From Caballeronia concitans (lineage in GTDB: Bacteria; Pseudomonadota; Gammaproteobacteria; Burkholderiales; Burkholderiaceae), in the NCBI RefSeq assembly GCF_001544615.1, contig NZ_FCNV02000005.1, forward strand, positions 186,001 through 250,000: a DNA stretch of 64,000 nt, in the 5' to 3' direction. Below are positions 55,682 through 64,000 of this stretch, piece after piece. The position numbers and the translations under genes are program-made. Below the pieces are notes generated by a model. The model had not been told where the DNA came from. It made no database searches and saw only the letters and a list, made by a program, of their open reading frames with translations. Positions within the stretch are counted from its first letter, which is position 1, and each line of letters starts with the position of its first letter.

Positions 55682-56350
55682 GTGACTAGAACCTCAAAAC
55701 TTACCGCGCGGCAACAGCAGGTTTTCGAACTGCTCCAGCGTGCGATCGAGCGCACCGGCTTTCCGCCCACGCGCGCCGAGATCGCCGCCGAGCTTGGCTT
55801 CAGCTCCGCCAATTCGGCCGAAGAACATCTGCGGGCGCTGGCGCGCAAGGGCGTGATCGAACTGGCGGCGGGGTCGTCGCGCGGTATTCGGCTGATCGGC
55901 GACATCGCCCGGTCGGAAGAACTTCCGCATCAGTTCACGCTGCCGCATCCGAGCATCATGCAGTTGTCGTTGCCGCTCGTCGGCCGCGTGGCTGCGGGTA
56001 GTCCTATCCTCGCGCAAGAGCACATCTCGCAGCACTACGCGTGCGATCCGGCGCTCTTCTCGAGCAAGCCCGATTACTTGCTGAAAGTGCGCGGGCTTTC
56101 CATGCGAGACGCCGGCATTCTCGACGGCGACCTGCTCGCGGTACAAAAGCGCACGGAGGCGAAGGATGGTCAGATCGTGGTTGCGCGTCTGGGCGACGAC
56201 GTTACCGTGAAGCGCTGGAAGCGCCATGCCGACGGCGTCGAACTGATCGCCGAGAACCCGGATTACGAGAACATCTTCGTGCGCCCAGGCAGCGGTGAAT
56301 TCGCGCTCGAAGGCATCGCGGTCGGTCTCATCCGCTCGGGCGAGTTCTAG
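55682..56350 (+). CDS. lexA: SOS repressor LexA
   Basis: Repressor-protease of 222 aa. The winged helix at 1-70 includes [15 protein letters not shown]. The self-cleavage bond is A105-G106 in GRVAAGSPI; the catalytic dyad is S140 (VRGLSMRD) and K177 (DVTVKR). The start is GTG at 55682 with an AGCAGGGG-like site; an upstream in-frame ATG would put the SOS boxes in the coding region. Two SOS boxes and a promoter lie directly upstream. It diverges from sbp. Confidence 0.95.
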   Translation: MTRTSKLTARQQQVFELLQRAIERTGFPPTRAEIAAELGFSSANSAEEHLRALARKGVIELAAGSSRGIRLIGDIARSEELPHQFTLPHPSIMQLSLPLVGRVAAGSPILAQEHISQHYACDPALFSSKPDYLLKVRGLSMRDAGILDGDLLAVQKRTEAKDGQIVVARLGDDVTVKRWKRHADGVELIAENPDYENIFVRPGSGEFALEGIAVGLIRSGEF

Positions 56351-56461
56351 CGCCTCTCTTCTCTCACGCCACGCACGGCGCGGCGCGTTTCACCCACATC
56401 AAAGCATGACGGCAGCCGGTCGCGGCTCGCCGCAGTGCGTCCTATCGTCTGGAGAGTCATC

Positions 56462-56800
56462 ATGGAACGTCGTTTCGCCCGTTTGTTGCCCTTCCGCCAG
56501 TTTGGCCGCCTGCGTCATCTGCGTGCGTTGATTTCCTGCGGCGTCGCGGCTCGACCGCATGTCGAAGCTGCACCCGATCTCTTCGATGAAATGCCTGCGC
56601 TGCCGTCGCGCCAGCCCGCGTTTGCGCGCGTATCCCTGGCGCACAATGTTCACGCCGAAGCGGCACAGCGCGCCCCGGTGCGGGTGTATCGCAGCGAATC
56701 GCGGGTCATCATGGTGGGCAAGATCAGCGAAGTGTCGCGCATGATCGACCGCTGCATCGACGAAGAACGCGCGGGCGTTGCCGGCGGCATTCTGGCGTGA
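56462..56800 (+). CDS. small protein of unknown function after lexA
   Basis: Product of 112 aa. The N terminus is strongly basic (MERRFARLLPFRQFGRLRHLR); the middle is polar; the C-terminal third (RVYRSESRVIMVGKISEVSRMIDRCIDEE) looks ordered. GGAG lies before the ATG. It starts 111 bp after lexA on the same strand with no terminator seen between, so SOS co-expression is possible. In pseudomonads the sulA division inhibitor sits after lexA, but this sequence does not show clear SulA motifs. Confidence 0.65.
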   Translation: MERRFARLLPFRQFGRLRHLRALISCGVAARPHVEAAPDLFDEMPALPSRQPAFARVSLAHNVHAEAAQRAPVRVYRSESRVIMVGKISEVSRMIDRCIDEERAGVAGGILA

Positions 56801-56887
56801 GCGTCGCTAAAGGCGAAGCCGGGAATCAATCGCGCGTCGGCATGGTCAATCTGAAGTCGATTCACGTTTGAGAGGCCTGGCTTCCGC

Positions 56888-57475
56888 ATGTCCCGCACTA
56901 CGCGCTTTGTCGTCGTCACGCTCGCTGTCGTGCTGATCGGCGCGGCGCTGGGCTTCCTGTATGCGTCGCCGTATATCGCGCTGGATCGCGTGAAGCGTGC
57001 CGCCGACGCCCGCGATGCGCAGACGGTCAACGAATACGTCGATTTCCCCGCGCTGCGCAGCAGTCTCAAGGAGCAGGTCGCCGCGCTGCTCACGCGCCGC
57101 GTCGATATGCAGAAGAGCGGAAATCCACTTGCGATCATCGGAGCGATGATCGGCGCGGCGCTCGTCGGACCGCTCGTGGATTCCTATGCGACACCGGATG
57201 GCGTCGCCGCCATTCTGAACGGCATTCCGCCACGCGGCCTTCCCGGGGAACGCCCGCCGTCCGTGCCGGCAGGGGCCGCCGCGTCCGGTGCGGCGACACA
57301 GGCACCGCAGCCGCCGCAGCCGCCGCAGCCGCCGCAGACGACCGCCGGATATCGCGGCATCAACACCTTCGTCGTGACCTATCAGCACGGCGCCGGCGAT
57401 GCCCGCTATTCCGCCATTTTTCACCGCAGCGGTCTGGTGTCGTGGAAGCTCGTCGCCGTCGATCTCAACGGCTGA
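56888..57475 (+). CDS. DUF2939-domain membrane-anchored protein
   Basis: Protein of 195 aa with one N-terminal anchor (FVVVTLAVVLIGAALGFLYA) and an envelope-facing domain of DUF2939 type (YIALDRVKRAADARDAQTV). A PQPPQPPQPPQ linker around residue 140 separates it from a C-terminal beta-rich segment. It lies 87 bp after the previous gene. Function unknown. Confidence 0.8.
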   Translation: MSRTTRFVVVTLAVVLIGAALGFLYASPYIALDRVKRAADARDAQTVNEYVDFPALRSSLKEQVAALLTRRVDMQKSGNPLAIIGAMIGAALVGPLVDSYATPDGVAAILNGIPPRGLPGERPPSVPAGAAASGAATQAPQPPQPPQPPQTTAGYRGINTFVVTYQHGAGDARYSAIFHRSGLVSWKLVAVDLNG

Positions 57476-57491
57476 CGCGCCTCCAGCCCGC

Positions 57492-58001
57492 TCACGCGCC
57501 CGCTTCGGCCTTTACCGGCTTGGCGGCATACGCGGCGGCGTCTTCCGCTTCGGCGGATTCGCCCGCCTGACAGACCGCCACCAGAATGCTGCACGACACG
57601 CGATCCAGGAGCGGCGTGTTGCCCGCGCCCATCCACCAGCGCGCGAGGCCGCTGCGGCATCGATGCCCCACCACGACCAGATCCACCTTCAGCTGGTCGG
57701 CGAGCGCCGCGATTTCGTCGATCGGATGCCCGAACGCGAAATGCCCCTGCGCCTGCAGGCCGCGCTCGCGCAACCACTCGACGCCCTCCTGCAGAATGTC
57801 GCGCGCCGCATCCTCGAACCGTCCGCAGGCCACATCCGTCAGCAATCCGGCGCTTTGCGCGATGCTCGACCGCATGTCCACCACGGCGAGCACGTGCGTT
57901 TCCGCGTTGAGATCGAGCGCGAGGTTCGCGCCCTGGCGCAGCGCCTTGCGGCCTTCTCTGGAGCCGTCATAGCAAAGCAGAATCTTTCTATAGCTTGTCA
58001 T
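57492..58001 (-). CDS. universal stress protein UspA family
   Basis: Cytoplasmic Usp-domain protein of 169 aa. It starts MTSYRKILLCYDGSREG with the conserved Asp-Gly-Ser, and keeps the ATP-loop-like LVVVGHRCRSGLARWWMGAGNTPLLDRV and a final SILVA. The start at 58001 was chosen over the adjacent ATG at 58004 because GGGAGG is only 1 bp from the latter. Convergent with the DUF2939 gene and divergent from the nodI-like gene. Confidence 0.88.
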   Translation of the reverse strand: MTSYRKILLCYDGSREGRKALRQGANLALDLNAETHVLAVVDMRSSIAQSAGLLTDVACGRFEDAARDILQEGVEWLRERGLQAQGHFAFGHPIDEIAALADQLKVDLVVVGHRCRSGLARWWMGAGNTPLLDRVSCSILVAVCQAGESAEAEDAAAYAAKPVKAEAGA

Positions 58002-58157
58002 CATGCCTCCCTGCCGCATCCCCATGACCGCGGCGCAACTTGATGATCCTGTGCCGCGACGGACGTCGCAACGATGGAAAACGCTAATCCTTGGCAACGA
58101 GAGCACGCAGTAGCTTTCACCGTGCCAGATACCGCAGCGGCCCGGCGCACAAGGCTC

Positions 58158-58181
58158 CGCGTGATTCGCCCGAATCACGCG
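58158..58181. promoter_or_regulatory. 24-bp palindrome upstream of the nodIJ-like genes
   Basis: CGCGTGATTCG-CC-CGAATCACGCG: two perfect 11-bp arms around 2 bp, about 115 bp before nodI and 157 bp before the usp start. Its size and symmetry suit an operator for a dimeric repressor such as TetR- or MarR-like; no such regulator is encoded nearby. Confidence 0.55.
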
Positions 58182-58295
58182 TGCGCTCGCCGGCACTCGT
58201 TTGACTCGCTCGCGCCGCATGCCGTTGCACGCAAAGCGCCGCGCTGGTGCATTGGATTACACTAGCCCGCTGGATTCCCCTTCCAGGCTTCATGC

Positions 58296-59234
58296 ATGGC
58301 AACCCTCGCATCCGAAGATCGCGTCGCGCCCGCGATCGAATTCAGCGAAGTCAGAAAGCACTACGGCGCGAGAAACGTCGTCGACGGACTCTCGTTCGAC
58401 GTGCGTCCGGGCGAATGCTTCGGACTGCTCGGGCCGAACGGCGCGGGCAAGACGACGACGCTCAAGATGCTGCTCGGCATCACGTCGCCGGATAGCGGGA
58501 CGATCCGGCTCGTCGGAGAGCCGGTGCCATCGCGCGCGCGCTTTGCCCGGCAGCGCGTGGGCGTCGTGCCCCAGTTCGACAACCTCGATCCCGACTTCAC
58601 CGTGCGCGAAAATCTTCTTGTCTTCGGCCGCTATTTCGGCCTGACGGGCGCGCGCATGGAGGCGCTGGTGCCGTCGCTGCTGGAGTTCGCGCGGCTCGAA
58701 AACAAGGCCGATGCGCGTGTCGGCGAGTTGTCGGGCGGCATGAAGCGGCGGCTGACGCTGGCGCGCGCGCTCGTCAACGACCCCGACGTGCTCGTGATGG
58801 ACGAGCCCACCACCGGCCTCGATCCGCAAGCGCGGCATCTCATCTGGGAGCGCTTACGATCATTGCTTGCGCGCGGCAAGACCATTCTGCTGACGACGCA
58901 TTTCATGGAAGAAGCCGAGCGCCTGTGCGACCGTCTGTGCGTGATCGAGGAAGGACGCAAGATCGCGGAGGGCCGGCCGCACGATCTGATCGCGTCGGTG
59001 ATCGGCTCGGATGTCATCGAGATTTACGGACCGGACACGCGCGCGCTCGCGGCCGAGCTTGCGCCGCTCGTGGAGCGGATCGAAGTGAGCGGCGAGACGC
59101 TTTTTTGCTACGTCGACGATCCGCAGCCGGTGCATGCGCGCGTGAAGGGACGCGCGGACGTGCGCTATCTGCATCGTCCGGCGAATCTCGAAGACGTGTT
59201 TCTGCGCCTGACCGGGCGCGAGATGGTGGATTAA
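58296..59234 (+). CDS. nodI: NodI-like ABC exporter ATPase
   Basis: DRA-type ABC ATPase of 312 aa. Walker [17 protein letters not shown], signature [15 protein letters not shown], Walker [19 protein letters not shown]. It is paired with an ABC-2 permease starting 6 bp after its stop. In rhizobia NodIJ exports lipochitin signals; close homologs occur in many non-nodulating Burkholderiaceae, from which rhizobial nodIJ is thought to derive, so the symbol denotes similarity only and the substrate here is unknown. Confidence 0.85.
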   Translation: MATLASEDRVAPAIEFSEVRKHYGARNVVDGLSFDVRPGECFGLLGPNGAGKTTTLKMLLGITSPDSGTIRLVGEPVPSRARFARQRVGVVPQFDNLDPDFTVRENLLVFGRYFGLTGARMEALVPSLLEFARLENKADARVGELSGGMKRRLTLARALVNDPDVLVMDEPTTGLDPQARHLIWERLRSLLARGKTILLTTHFMEEAERLCDRLCVIEEGRKIAEGRPHDLIASVIGSDVIEIYGPDTRALAAELAPLVERIEVSGETLFCYVDDPQPVHARVKGRADVRYLHRPANLEDVFLRLTGREMVD

Positions 59235-59239
59235 AAACG

Positions 59240-60085
59240 ATGGATACTTTCGACCAATCGGGCGTCCAGGCAAACAAGCCGCGCGCTAAGGCGGACAACC
59301 TCACGCCGCTTTCCAGCGCCCTGCCCGCCAACGCCACGCACTGGATGTCGGTATGGCGGCGCAATTACCTCGTGTGGAAGAAGCTCGCGGTCGCGTCGAT
59401 GATCGGCAATCTCGCCGATCCGATGATCTACCTTTTCGGCCTCGGGCTCGGTCTCGGGCTGATGGTCGGCCATGTCGACGGTGTCTCGTATATCGCGTTT
59501 CTCGCGGCGGGCACGGTGGCGTCGAGCGTGATGATGTCCGCGAGCTTCGAGGCGATGTACTCCGGCTTTTCGCGCATGCAGGTGCAGCGCACGTGGGAAG
59601 CGATCATGCACACGCCGCTCACGCTCGGCGATATCGTGCTGGGCGAAATCGTGTGGGCCGCGAGCAAGTCGGTGCTCTCGGGCGCGGCGATCATGCTGGT
59701 CGCGGGCGCGCTCGGCTATGCGAGTTTTCCGTCGATGCTGCTCGCGCTGCCGGTCATCGTGCTGACGGGACTGGCGTTCGCGAGCACGGCGATGATCGTC
59801 ACCGCCATCGCGCCGAGCTACGACTTCTTCATGTTCTATCAGACGCTCGCGCTCACGCCGATGCTCCTGCTCTCCGGCGTGTTCTTCCCGGTGACGCAGC
59901 TTCCCGCGCTCGCGTTGCACGCGACGCAGGCGCTGCCGCTCTTTCACGCGGTCGAGCTGATTCGTCCGGCGATGCTCGGGCGCGCGCCCGATGGCATTGC
60001 GCTGCATCTGGGCGTGCTGATCGCCTATACGGTGCTGCCGTTTTTCGCGTGCGCGTGGCTTTTCAGGCGTCGCATCATGAAATGA
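59240..60085 (+). CDS. nodJ: NodJ-like ABC-2 permease
   Basis: ABC-2-type permease of 281 aa with six predicted helices. After a polar N-terminal tail, [35 protein letters not shown] matches the NodJ group (quoted region at about residues 39-70), and the late [14 protein letters not shown] motif is typical. The ATG is 6 bp after the nodI stop. Likely exports an amphipathic or carbohydrate-linked compound (inferred). Confidence 0.85.
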   Translation: MDTFDQSGVQANKPRAKADNLTPLSSALPANATHWMSVWRRNYLVWKKLAVASMIGNLADPMIYLFGLGLGLGLMVGHVDGVSYIAFLAAGTVASSVMMSASFEAMYSGFSRMQVQRTWEAIMHTPLTLGDIVLGEIVWAASKSVLSGAAIMLVAGALGYASFPSMLLALPVIVLTGLAFASTAMIVTAIAPSYDFFMFYQTLALTPMLLLSGVFFPVTQLPALALHATQALPLFHAVELIRPAMLGRAPDGIALHLGVLIAYTVLPFFACAWLFRRRIMK

Positions 60086-60114
60086 AAAACGGCGATGGAC
60101 CTCCATCGCCGTTC
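60086..60114 (-). terminator. terminator between nodJ and gnd
   Basis: AACGGCGATGGA (60089-60100) pairs with TCCATCGCCGTT (60103-60114); on the minus strand TTTTT follows. Serves gnd and perhaps nodJ. Confidence 0.85.
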
Positions 60115-60132
60115 GTCTTGAAACACACGCGC

Positions 60133-61113
60133 TTACTTCACCGGAAACTCCTTGTGGCCGCCAAAGCCGAAGCGCATGGCGGACAACATCCGCTCGGGGA
60201 ACATGTCGGCGTCGCGCGAGCGGAAGCGCGTGTAAAGCGCCGCCGATAGCACTTGCGCCGGCACCGCTTCCTCGATGGCCGCTTCGATCGTCCAGCGCCC
60301 TTCGCCGCTGTCGGCCACCTCCGTCGAGAATCGTTCGAGGCCCGCGTCGCTCGCCAGCGCGCCCGCCGTCAGGTCTAGCAGCCACGACGACACGACGCTG
60401 CCCCGCCGCCACACTTCCGCGATATCCGCGAGATCGAGCGTATAGCGCTCGTTCTCCGGCAGTTCCGCCGACTCCTTGTGCCTGAGGATGTGAAAGCCTT
60501 CCGCATAGGCCTGCATCAGCCCATATTCGATGCCGTTGTGCACCATCTTCACGAAGTGCCCCGAGCCGACCGCGCCGCAATGCATGTAGCCGTTCTCGAC
60601 GCGCGGATCGCGTCCTGCGCGGCCCGGCGTTTCGGGGATGTCGCCGCGTCCGGGCGCGAGCGTCGCCAGAATCGGATCGAGCCGGCGCACGACGGCTTCG
60701 TCGCCGCCGATCATCATGCAATAGCCGCGTTCCAGTCCCCAGATGCCGCCCGACGTGCCGACATCGACGTAATGCACGCCCAGCTCGCGAAACCGCGCGG
60801 CGCGGCGGATATCGTCTTTGTAGAAGCTGTTGCCGCCGTCGATCACCACGTCGTCCGCCTGCAGGATTTCGTGAAGGTCGTTCAACGTGTCCTCGGTGAT
60901 CTTGCCGGCGGGCAGCATCAGCCAGATCACGCGCGGCCCGGCGAGCTTCGAAACGAGATCGCCCAAATTCTGCGATCCGGTCGCGCCTTCGGCCGCAAGG
61001 GCGTCGGTCGCCTGCGGGTTGTGATCGTAGACGACGCAATCGTGCCCGCCTCGCATCAGGCGCCGGCCGATGTTGCCGCCCATGCGCCCCAGTCCAACGA
61101 TGCCGATCTGCAT
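60133..61113 (-). CDS. gnd: 6-phosphogluconate dehydrogenase, short form
   Basis: Decarboxylating dehydrogenase of 326 aa, the shorter class (E. coli Gnd is about 470 aa) that is commonly NAD-linked. Rossmann loop [16 protein letters not shown], substrate loop [21 protein letters not shown], catalytic Lys region [19 protein letters not shown] precedes the ATG. It lies 7 bp after tkt, so both belong to one pentose-phosphate operon. Confidence 0.9.
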   Translation of the reverse strand: MQIGIVGLGRMGGNIGRRLMRGGHDCVVYDHNPQATDALAAEGATGSQNLGDLVSKLAGPRVIWLMLPAGKITEDTLNDLHEILQADDVVIDGGNSFYKDDIRRAARFRELGVHYVDVGTSGGIWGLERGYCMMIGGDEAVVRRLDPILATLAPGRGDIPETPGRAGRDPRVENGYMHCGAVGSGHFVKMVHNGIEYGLMQAYAEGFHILRHKESAELPENERYTLDLADIAEVWRRGSVVSSWLLDLTAGALASDAGLERFSTEVADSGEGRWTIEAAIEEAVPAQVLSAALYTRFRSRDADMFPERMLSAMRFGFGGHKEFPVK

Positions 61114-61120
61114 GGTGTGC

Positions 61121-63214
61121 TCACTCCTTGCCGTTGGCCTTGACGCGCTCGATCTGCTTCTTCGCGGCTTCGTAGACGCCTTCCAGCGTGAAGCCGAACT
61201 TGGTCTTCAGCGCCTTGAGCGGAGCCGACGCGCCGAAGGTGTGCATCACGATCTGCGCGCCGAGACGGCCGGTGTAGCGGTCCCAGCCGAGCGTCGCGGC
61301 CTGCTCGACGGCCACGCGCGCGTGGACGCCGGTCGGCAGCACCGATTCCTTGTACGCCTCGTCCTGCTGCTCGAAGATGTCCCACGACGGCATCGACACC
61401 ACGCGCGCCGCGATGCCCTCGCTCTTCAGCTTCTCGTACGCGTCGACGCACAGCGACACTTCGCTGCCCGTCGCGAGCAGCAGCACTTCGGGCTTCTTGC
61501 CGTCGGGAGCGTCCGCGAGCACGTACGCGCCGCGCCGCACGCCTTCCGCCGACGCGTACTTCGTGCGGTCGAACGTCGGCAGCGGCTGGCGCGTCACGAC
61601 GATGCACGACGGCTCCTTCGAATGCGACAGCGCCACGCGCCACGCTTCGCTCACTTCGTTGGCATCGGCGGGGCGCAGCGTCGTCAGGCCGGGGACCCCG
61701 CGCAGCGACGCGAGCTGCTCGATCGGCTGATGCGTCGGGCCGTCTTCGCCGACGCCGATCGAATCGTGCGTGAACACGTAGATCACCGGCACTTCCATGA
61801 TGGCCGAGAGGCGGATCGGCGGCTTCATGTAGTCGCTGAAAATCAGGAACGTCGATGCAAACGGCCGCAAGCCCGACAGCGCGAGGCCGTTCGCAATCGC
61901 GCCCATGCCGTGCTCGCGGATGCCGAAGTGCAGATTGCGCCCGCCGTAGTTGTCGTGCTCGAAGCTGCCCGCGCCTTCGAACTTGAGGTTCGTTTTCGTC
62001 GATGGCGCGAGGTCCGCCGCGCCGCCGAGCATCCACGGAATGCGCTGCGCGATCGCGTTCAGCACCTTGCCCGACGATTCGCGCGTCGCGATGCCCTTTG
62101 CGTCCGCGTCGAAGGTCGGGATATCCGCGTCCCAGCCCTCGGGCAGCTTGTTCTCGAGCATCAGCCACGCTTCTTTCGCGAGTTCGGGATTGGCTTTTTC
62201 GTAGGCGTCGAAACGCTGCTTCCACTCCGCGTGCGCCGCCTTGCCGCGCGCGCCCATGCCGTCGGCGAAATGCTGCATCACGCCATCGGGAACGAGAAAC
62301 TGCGCGTCTTCCGGCCAGCCGTAGAACTTCTTCGCGAGCTTGATTTCCGCGTCGCCGAGCGGCTCCCCATGCGCGCTCGCCGTGTCCTGCTTGTTCGGCG
62401 CGCCCCAGCCGATGATGCTCTTCACCACGATCAGCGTCGGCCGGTCGGTCGTGGCCTTCGCTTCGTTGATCGCGGCTTCGAGCGCGGCGGCGTCGTTGGC
62501 GTCGTCGACATGCAGCGTGTTCCAGTTGTAGCCGCGAAAGCGCGATTCGACGTCGTCGCTGTACGCGAGATCCGTGTGGCCTTCGATCGTCACGCGGTTG
62601 CTGTCGTAGATCCAGATGAGATTCGACAGCTTCAGATGCCCCGCCATCGACGCCGCTTCGTGCGAAATGCCTTCCATCATGTCGCCGTCGCCGCAGAGCG
62701 CGTACACGCGGTAATCGAAGAGCGCCGCGTCCGGCTTGTTGAAGTGCGCTTCCTTCCAGCGCGCGGCCATCGCCATGCCGACGCTGTTGCCGAGACCTTG
62801 CCCGAGCGGACCGGTCGTGGTTTCGACGCCCGTGGTCATGCGAAATTCGGGGTGGCCGGGCGTCTTGCTGTCGAGCTGGCGGAACTGCTTGATGTCGTCG
62901 ATCGACACGGCCGGCTGTCCCGTCGGCTTGCCGTCCTCGTCGACTTCCTTCACGCCCGCGAGATGCAGCAGCGAATACAGCAGCATCGACGCATGCCCGA
63001 CCGACAATACGAAGCGGTCTCGATTGGGCCACAGCGGCGCGTCCGGATCGTAGCGAAGATGGTTCTGCCAGAGATGAAACGCGACGGGCGCGAGCGCCAT
63101 CGGCGTGCCGGGGTGGCCGGAGTTGGCCTTCTGCACGGCGTCCATCGAAAGCGTGCGGATCGTGTCGATCGTCAGGCGATCCAGATCTTGGGATTGCGGC
63201 GTTGCTTGAGACAT
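61121..63214 (-). CDS. tkt: transketolase
   Basis: Thiamine-diphosphate transketolase of 697 aa transferring two-carbon units in the pentose-phosphate cycle. It begins [14 protein letters not shown] at 63214 behind AAAGGAG; an upstream in-frame ATG was rejected. The metal/ThDP site [20 protein letters not shown] and the pyrimidine domain motif [13 protein letters not shown] are present. Immediately upstream of gnd. Confidence 0.96.
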   Translation of the reverse strand: MSQATPQSQDLDRLTIDTIRTLSMDAVQKANSGHPGTPMALAPVAFHLWQNHLRYDPDAPLWPNRDRFVLSVGHASMLLYSLLHLAGVKEVDEDGKPTGQPAVSIDDIKQFRQLDSKTPGHPEFRMTTGVETTTGPLGQGLGNSVGMAMAARWKEAHFNKPDAALFDYRVYALCGDGDMMEGISHEAASMAGHLKLSNLIWIYDSNRVTIEGHTDLAYSDDVESRFRGYNWNTLHVDDANDAAALEAAINEAKATTDRPTLIVVKSIIGWGAPNKQDTASAHGEPLGDAEIKLAKKFYGWPEDAQFLVPDGVMQHFADGMGARGKAAHAEWKQRFDAYEKANPELAKEAWLMLENKLPEGWDADIPTFDADAKGIATRESSGKVLNAIAQRIPWMLGGAADLAPSTKTNLKFEGAGSFEHDNYGGRNLHFGIREHGMGAIANGLALSGLRPFASTFLIFSDYMKPPIRLSAIMEVPVIYVFTHDSIGVGEDGPTHQPIEQLASLRGVPGLTTLRPADANEVSEAWRVALSHSKEPSCIVVTRQPLPTFDRTKYASAEGVRRGAYVLADAPDGKKPEVLLLATGSEVSLCVDAYEKLKSEGIAARVVSMPSWDIFEQQDEAYKESVLPTGVHARVAVEQAATLGWDRYTGRLGAQIVMHTFGASAPLKALKTKFGFTLEGVYEAAKKQIERVKANGKE

Positions 63215-63516
63215 GAGCGACGACTCCTTTTGCGAAGAGCGCGCTGTGGCGAGAGGCGCCGCAGCGGGCAACCAGGACCATCGAGCAAGTGCGGTGCCTT
63301 ACACGCCTTTCGGCGGCATCGCACGCGAGTCAGACGGAAAGCGCGCGGCGAGACGCAGCGGCTTTCGGATGCGGCAGGTCACAACGAAACGGCGCGCGCG
63401 ATGTTTGCGCGTCCGGTAATACCGCCGGGCGATGTCGTCGCGACGCATCGCCCGGCAACCCTTCCATGCTGACACATTCGCGGTCCGATTACTCGAACCG
63501 CGCCACGCCAGCCGAT
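63215..63516. other. 302-bp intergenic region upstream of tkt
   Basis: No gene seen. It must contain the tkt promoter; the only distinct structure is the long hairpin near its right end. Confidence 0.5.
63424..63456 (-). terminator. long hairpin after the aldo/keto reductase gene
   Basis: GCCGGGCGATG (63424-63434) pairs with CATCGCCCGGC (63446-63456), enclosing another self-complementary CGTCGCGACG. It is about 60 bp beyond the stop of the minus-strand gene, without a U-run. Confidence 0.55.
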
Positions 63517-64000
63517 TTACGGCGCGGGATTCGGCTGACGCTCGTGCAGGGCTTCGATTTCCGCGAGGATTTCATCAGACAGTTTGATGTCCACGCTCGC
63601 GATATTCTCCTGCAACTGCGCCATCGACGTCGCGCCGATCAGCGTGCTCGTCGTGAACGGCCGCGTGTTGACGAACGCGAGCGCGAGTTGCGTCGGCGTG
63701 AGGCCGTGGCGCTTCGCGAGTTCGACGTAGGACGACGTCGCGGCGATCGCCTGCGGCTTGCTGTAGCGCTGGAATCGCTCGAACAGCGTGATGCGCGCGC
63801 CCGCCGGACGTGCGCCGCCTTCGTACTTGCCCGAGAGCCAGCCGAACGCGAGCGGCGAATACGCGAGCAGCCCCACGCCTTCCTTGTGCGTGAATTCGGA
63901 CAGCCCGGTTTCGAACGTGCGATTCACGAGGCTATACGGATTCTGGATGCTGACGATGCGCGGCAGCCCCGCTTTCTCGGCCGCGCGCAGGAATTGCGCG
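63517..64000 (-). CDS. aldo/keto reductase, C-terminal part
   Basis: Truncated by the window edge; about 160 C-terminal residues are seen. QNPYSLVNRTFE, GVGLLAYSPLAFGWLSGKY and the late TLIGATSMAQLQENI match the AKR/Tas-like NADPH-dependent reductases (TIM barrel, cofactor-binding C-terminal half). The catalytic Tyr/Lys lie outside the window. Substrate unknown. Confidence 0.9.
   Translation of the reverse strand, partial: AQFLRAAEKAGLPRIVSIQNPYSLVNRTFETGLSEFTHKEGVGLLAYSPLAFGWLSGKYEGGARPAGARITLFERFQRYSKPQAIAATSSYVELAKRHGLTPTQLALAFVNTRPFTTSTLIGATSMAQLQENIASVDIKLSDEILAEIEALHERQPNPAP

Overview
The window reads as a stretch of main-chromosome housekeeping DNA from a Burkholderiaceae bacterium, most like Paraburkholderia or Caballeronia. 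This is inferred from the high GC content, the gene content and several gene orders (rpsF-priB-rpsR-rplI-dnaB; sbp-cysT-cysW-cysA-cysB; an arn operon with arnA split in two; a nodIJ-like ABC exporter; the FFGYFLCSSKES repeat after mfd). No rRNA, tRNA, CRISPR array, prophage or insertion sequence was found.

Left part (1-16 kb): a truncated exported protein diverges from ompR-envZ. Then come ahpC and ahpD (peroxide defence), ispD-ispF (isoprenoid precursors, minus strand), mfd, a ~575 bp inverted-repeat element at 8854-9427, argE with a threonine-dehydratase-like enzyme, and a putrescine uptake operon (potF-potG-potH-potI, minus strand).

Middle (16-34 kb): mntH, an outer-membrane phospholipase A, a DUF1289 protein, the ABC-F protein YbiT, and alaA-hom-thrC. 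These are followed by the lipid A Ara4N operon (arnT, arnE/F-like, arnB, arnC, arnA formyltransferase, arnA dehydrogenase, arnD), which ends at a Bcp peroxiredoxin. Upstream of arnT are three TTAAG-type half-sites at 11-bp spacing that resemble PmrA boxes.

Right-middle (34-49 kb): a structured, terminator-ended intergenic RNA candidate, a PIN-PhoH protein, an NlpC/P60 lipoprotein, an SDR without the YxxxK catalytic residues, phosphate transport (Pit plus DUF47), dnaB and the small ribosomal protein operon. Next is the glyoxylate operon gcl-hyi-glxR with a divergent LysR regulator, then the BON-LysM protein Kbp.

Right part (49-64 kb): an asparaginase, the sulfate uptake operon with cysB, lexA with two perfect SOS boxes, two small unknown genes, a universal stress protein, a nodIJ-like exporter pair with a 24-bp palindrome upstream, gnd-tkt, and a truncated aldo/keto reductase.

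Most of the window is ordinary core genome, and I did not find an obvious new multi-gene system. The points most worth a second look are regulatory or structural: the PmrA-like box array, the candidate RNA at 34377-34536, the long inverted repeat, the nodI-proximal palindrome, the degenerate SDR, the possibly leaderless dnaB, and the small gene after lexA.
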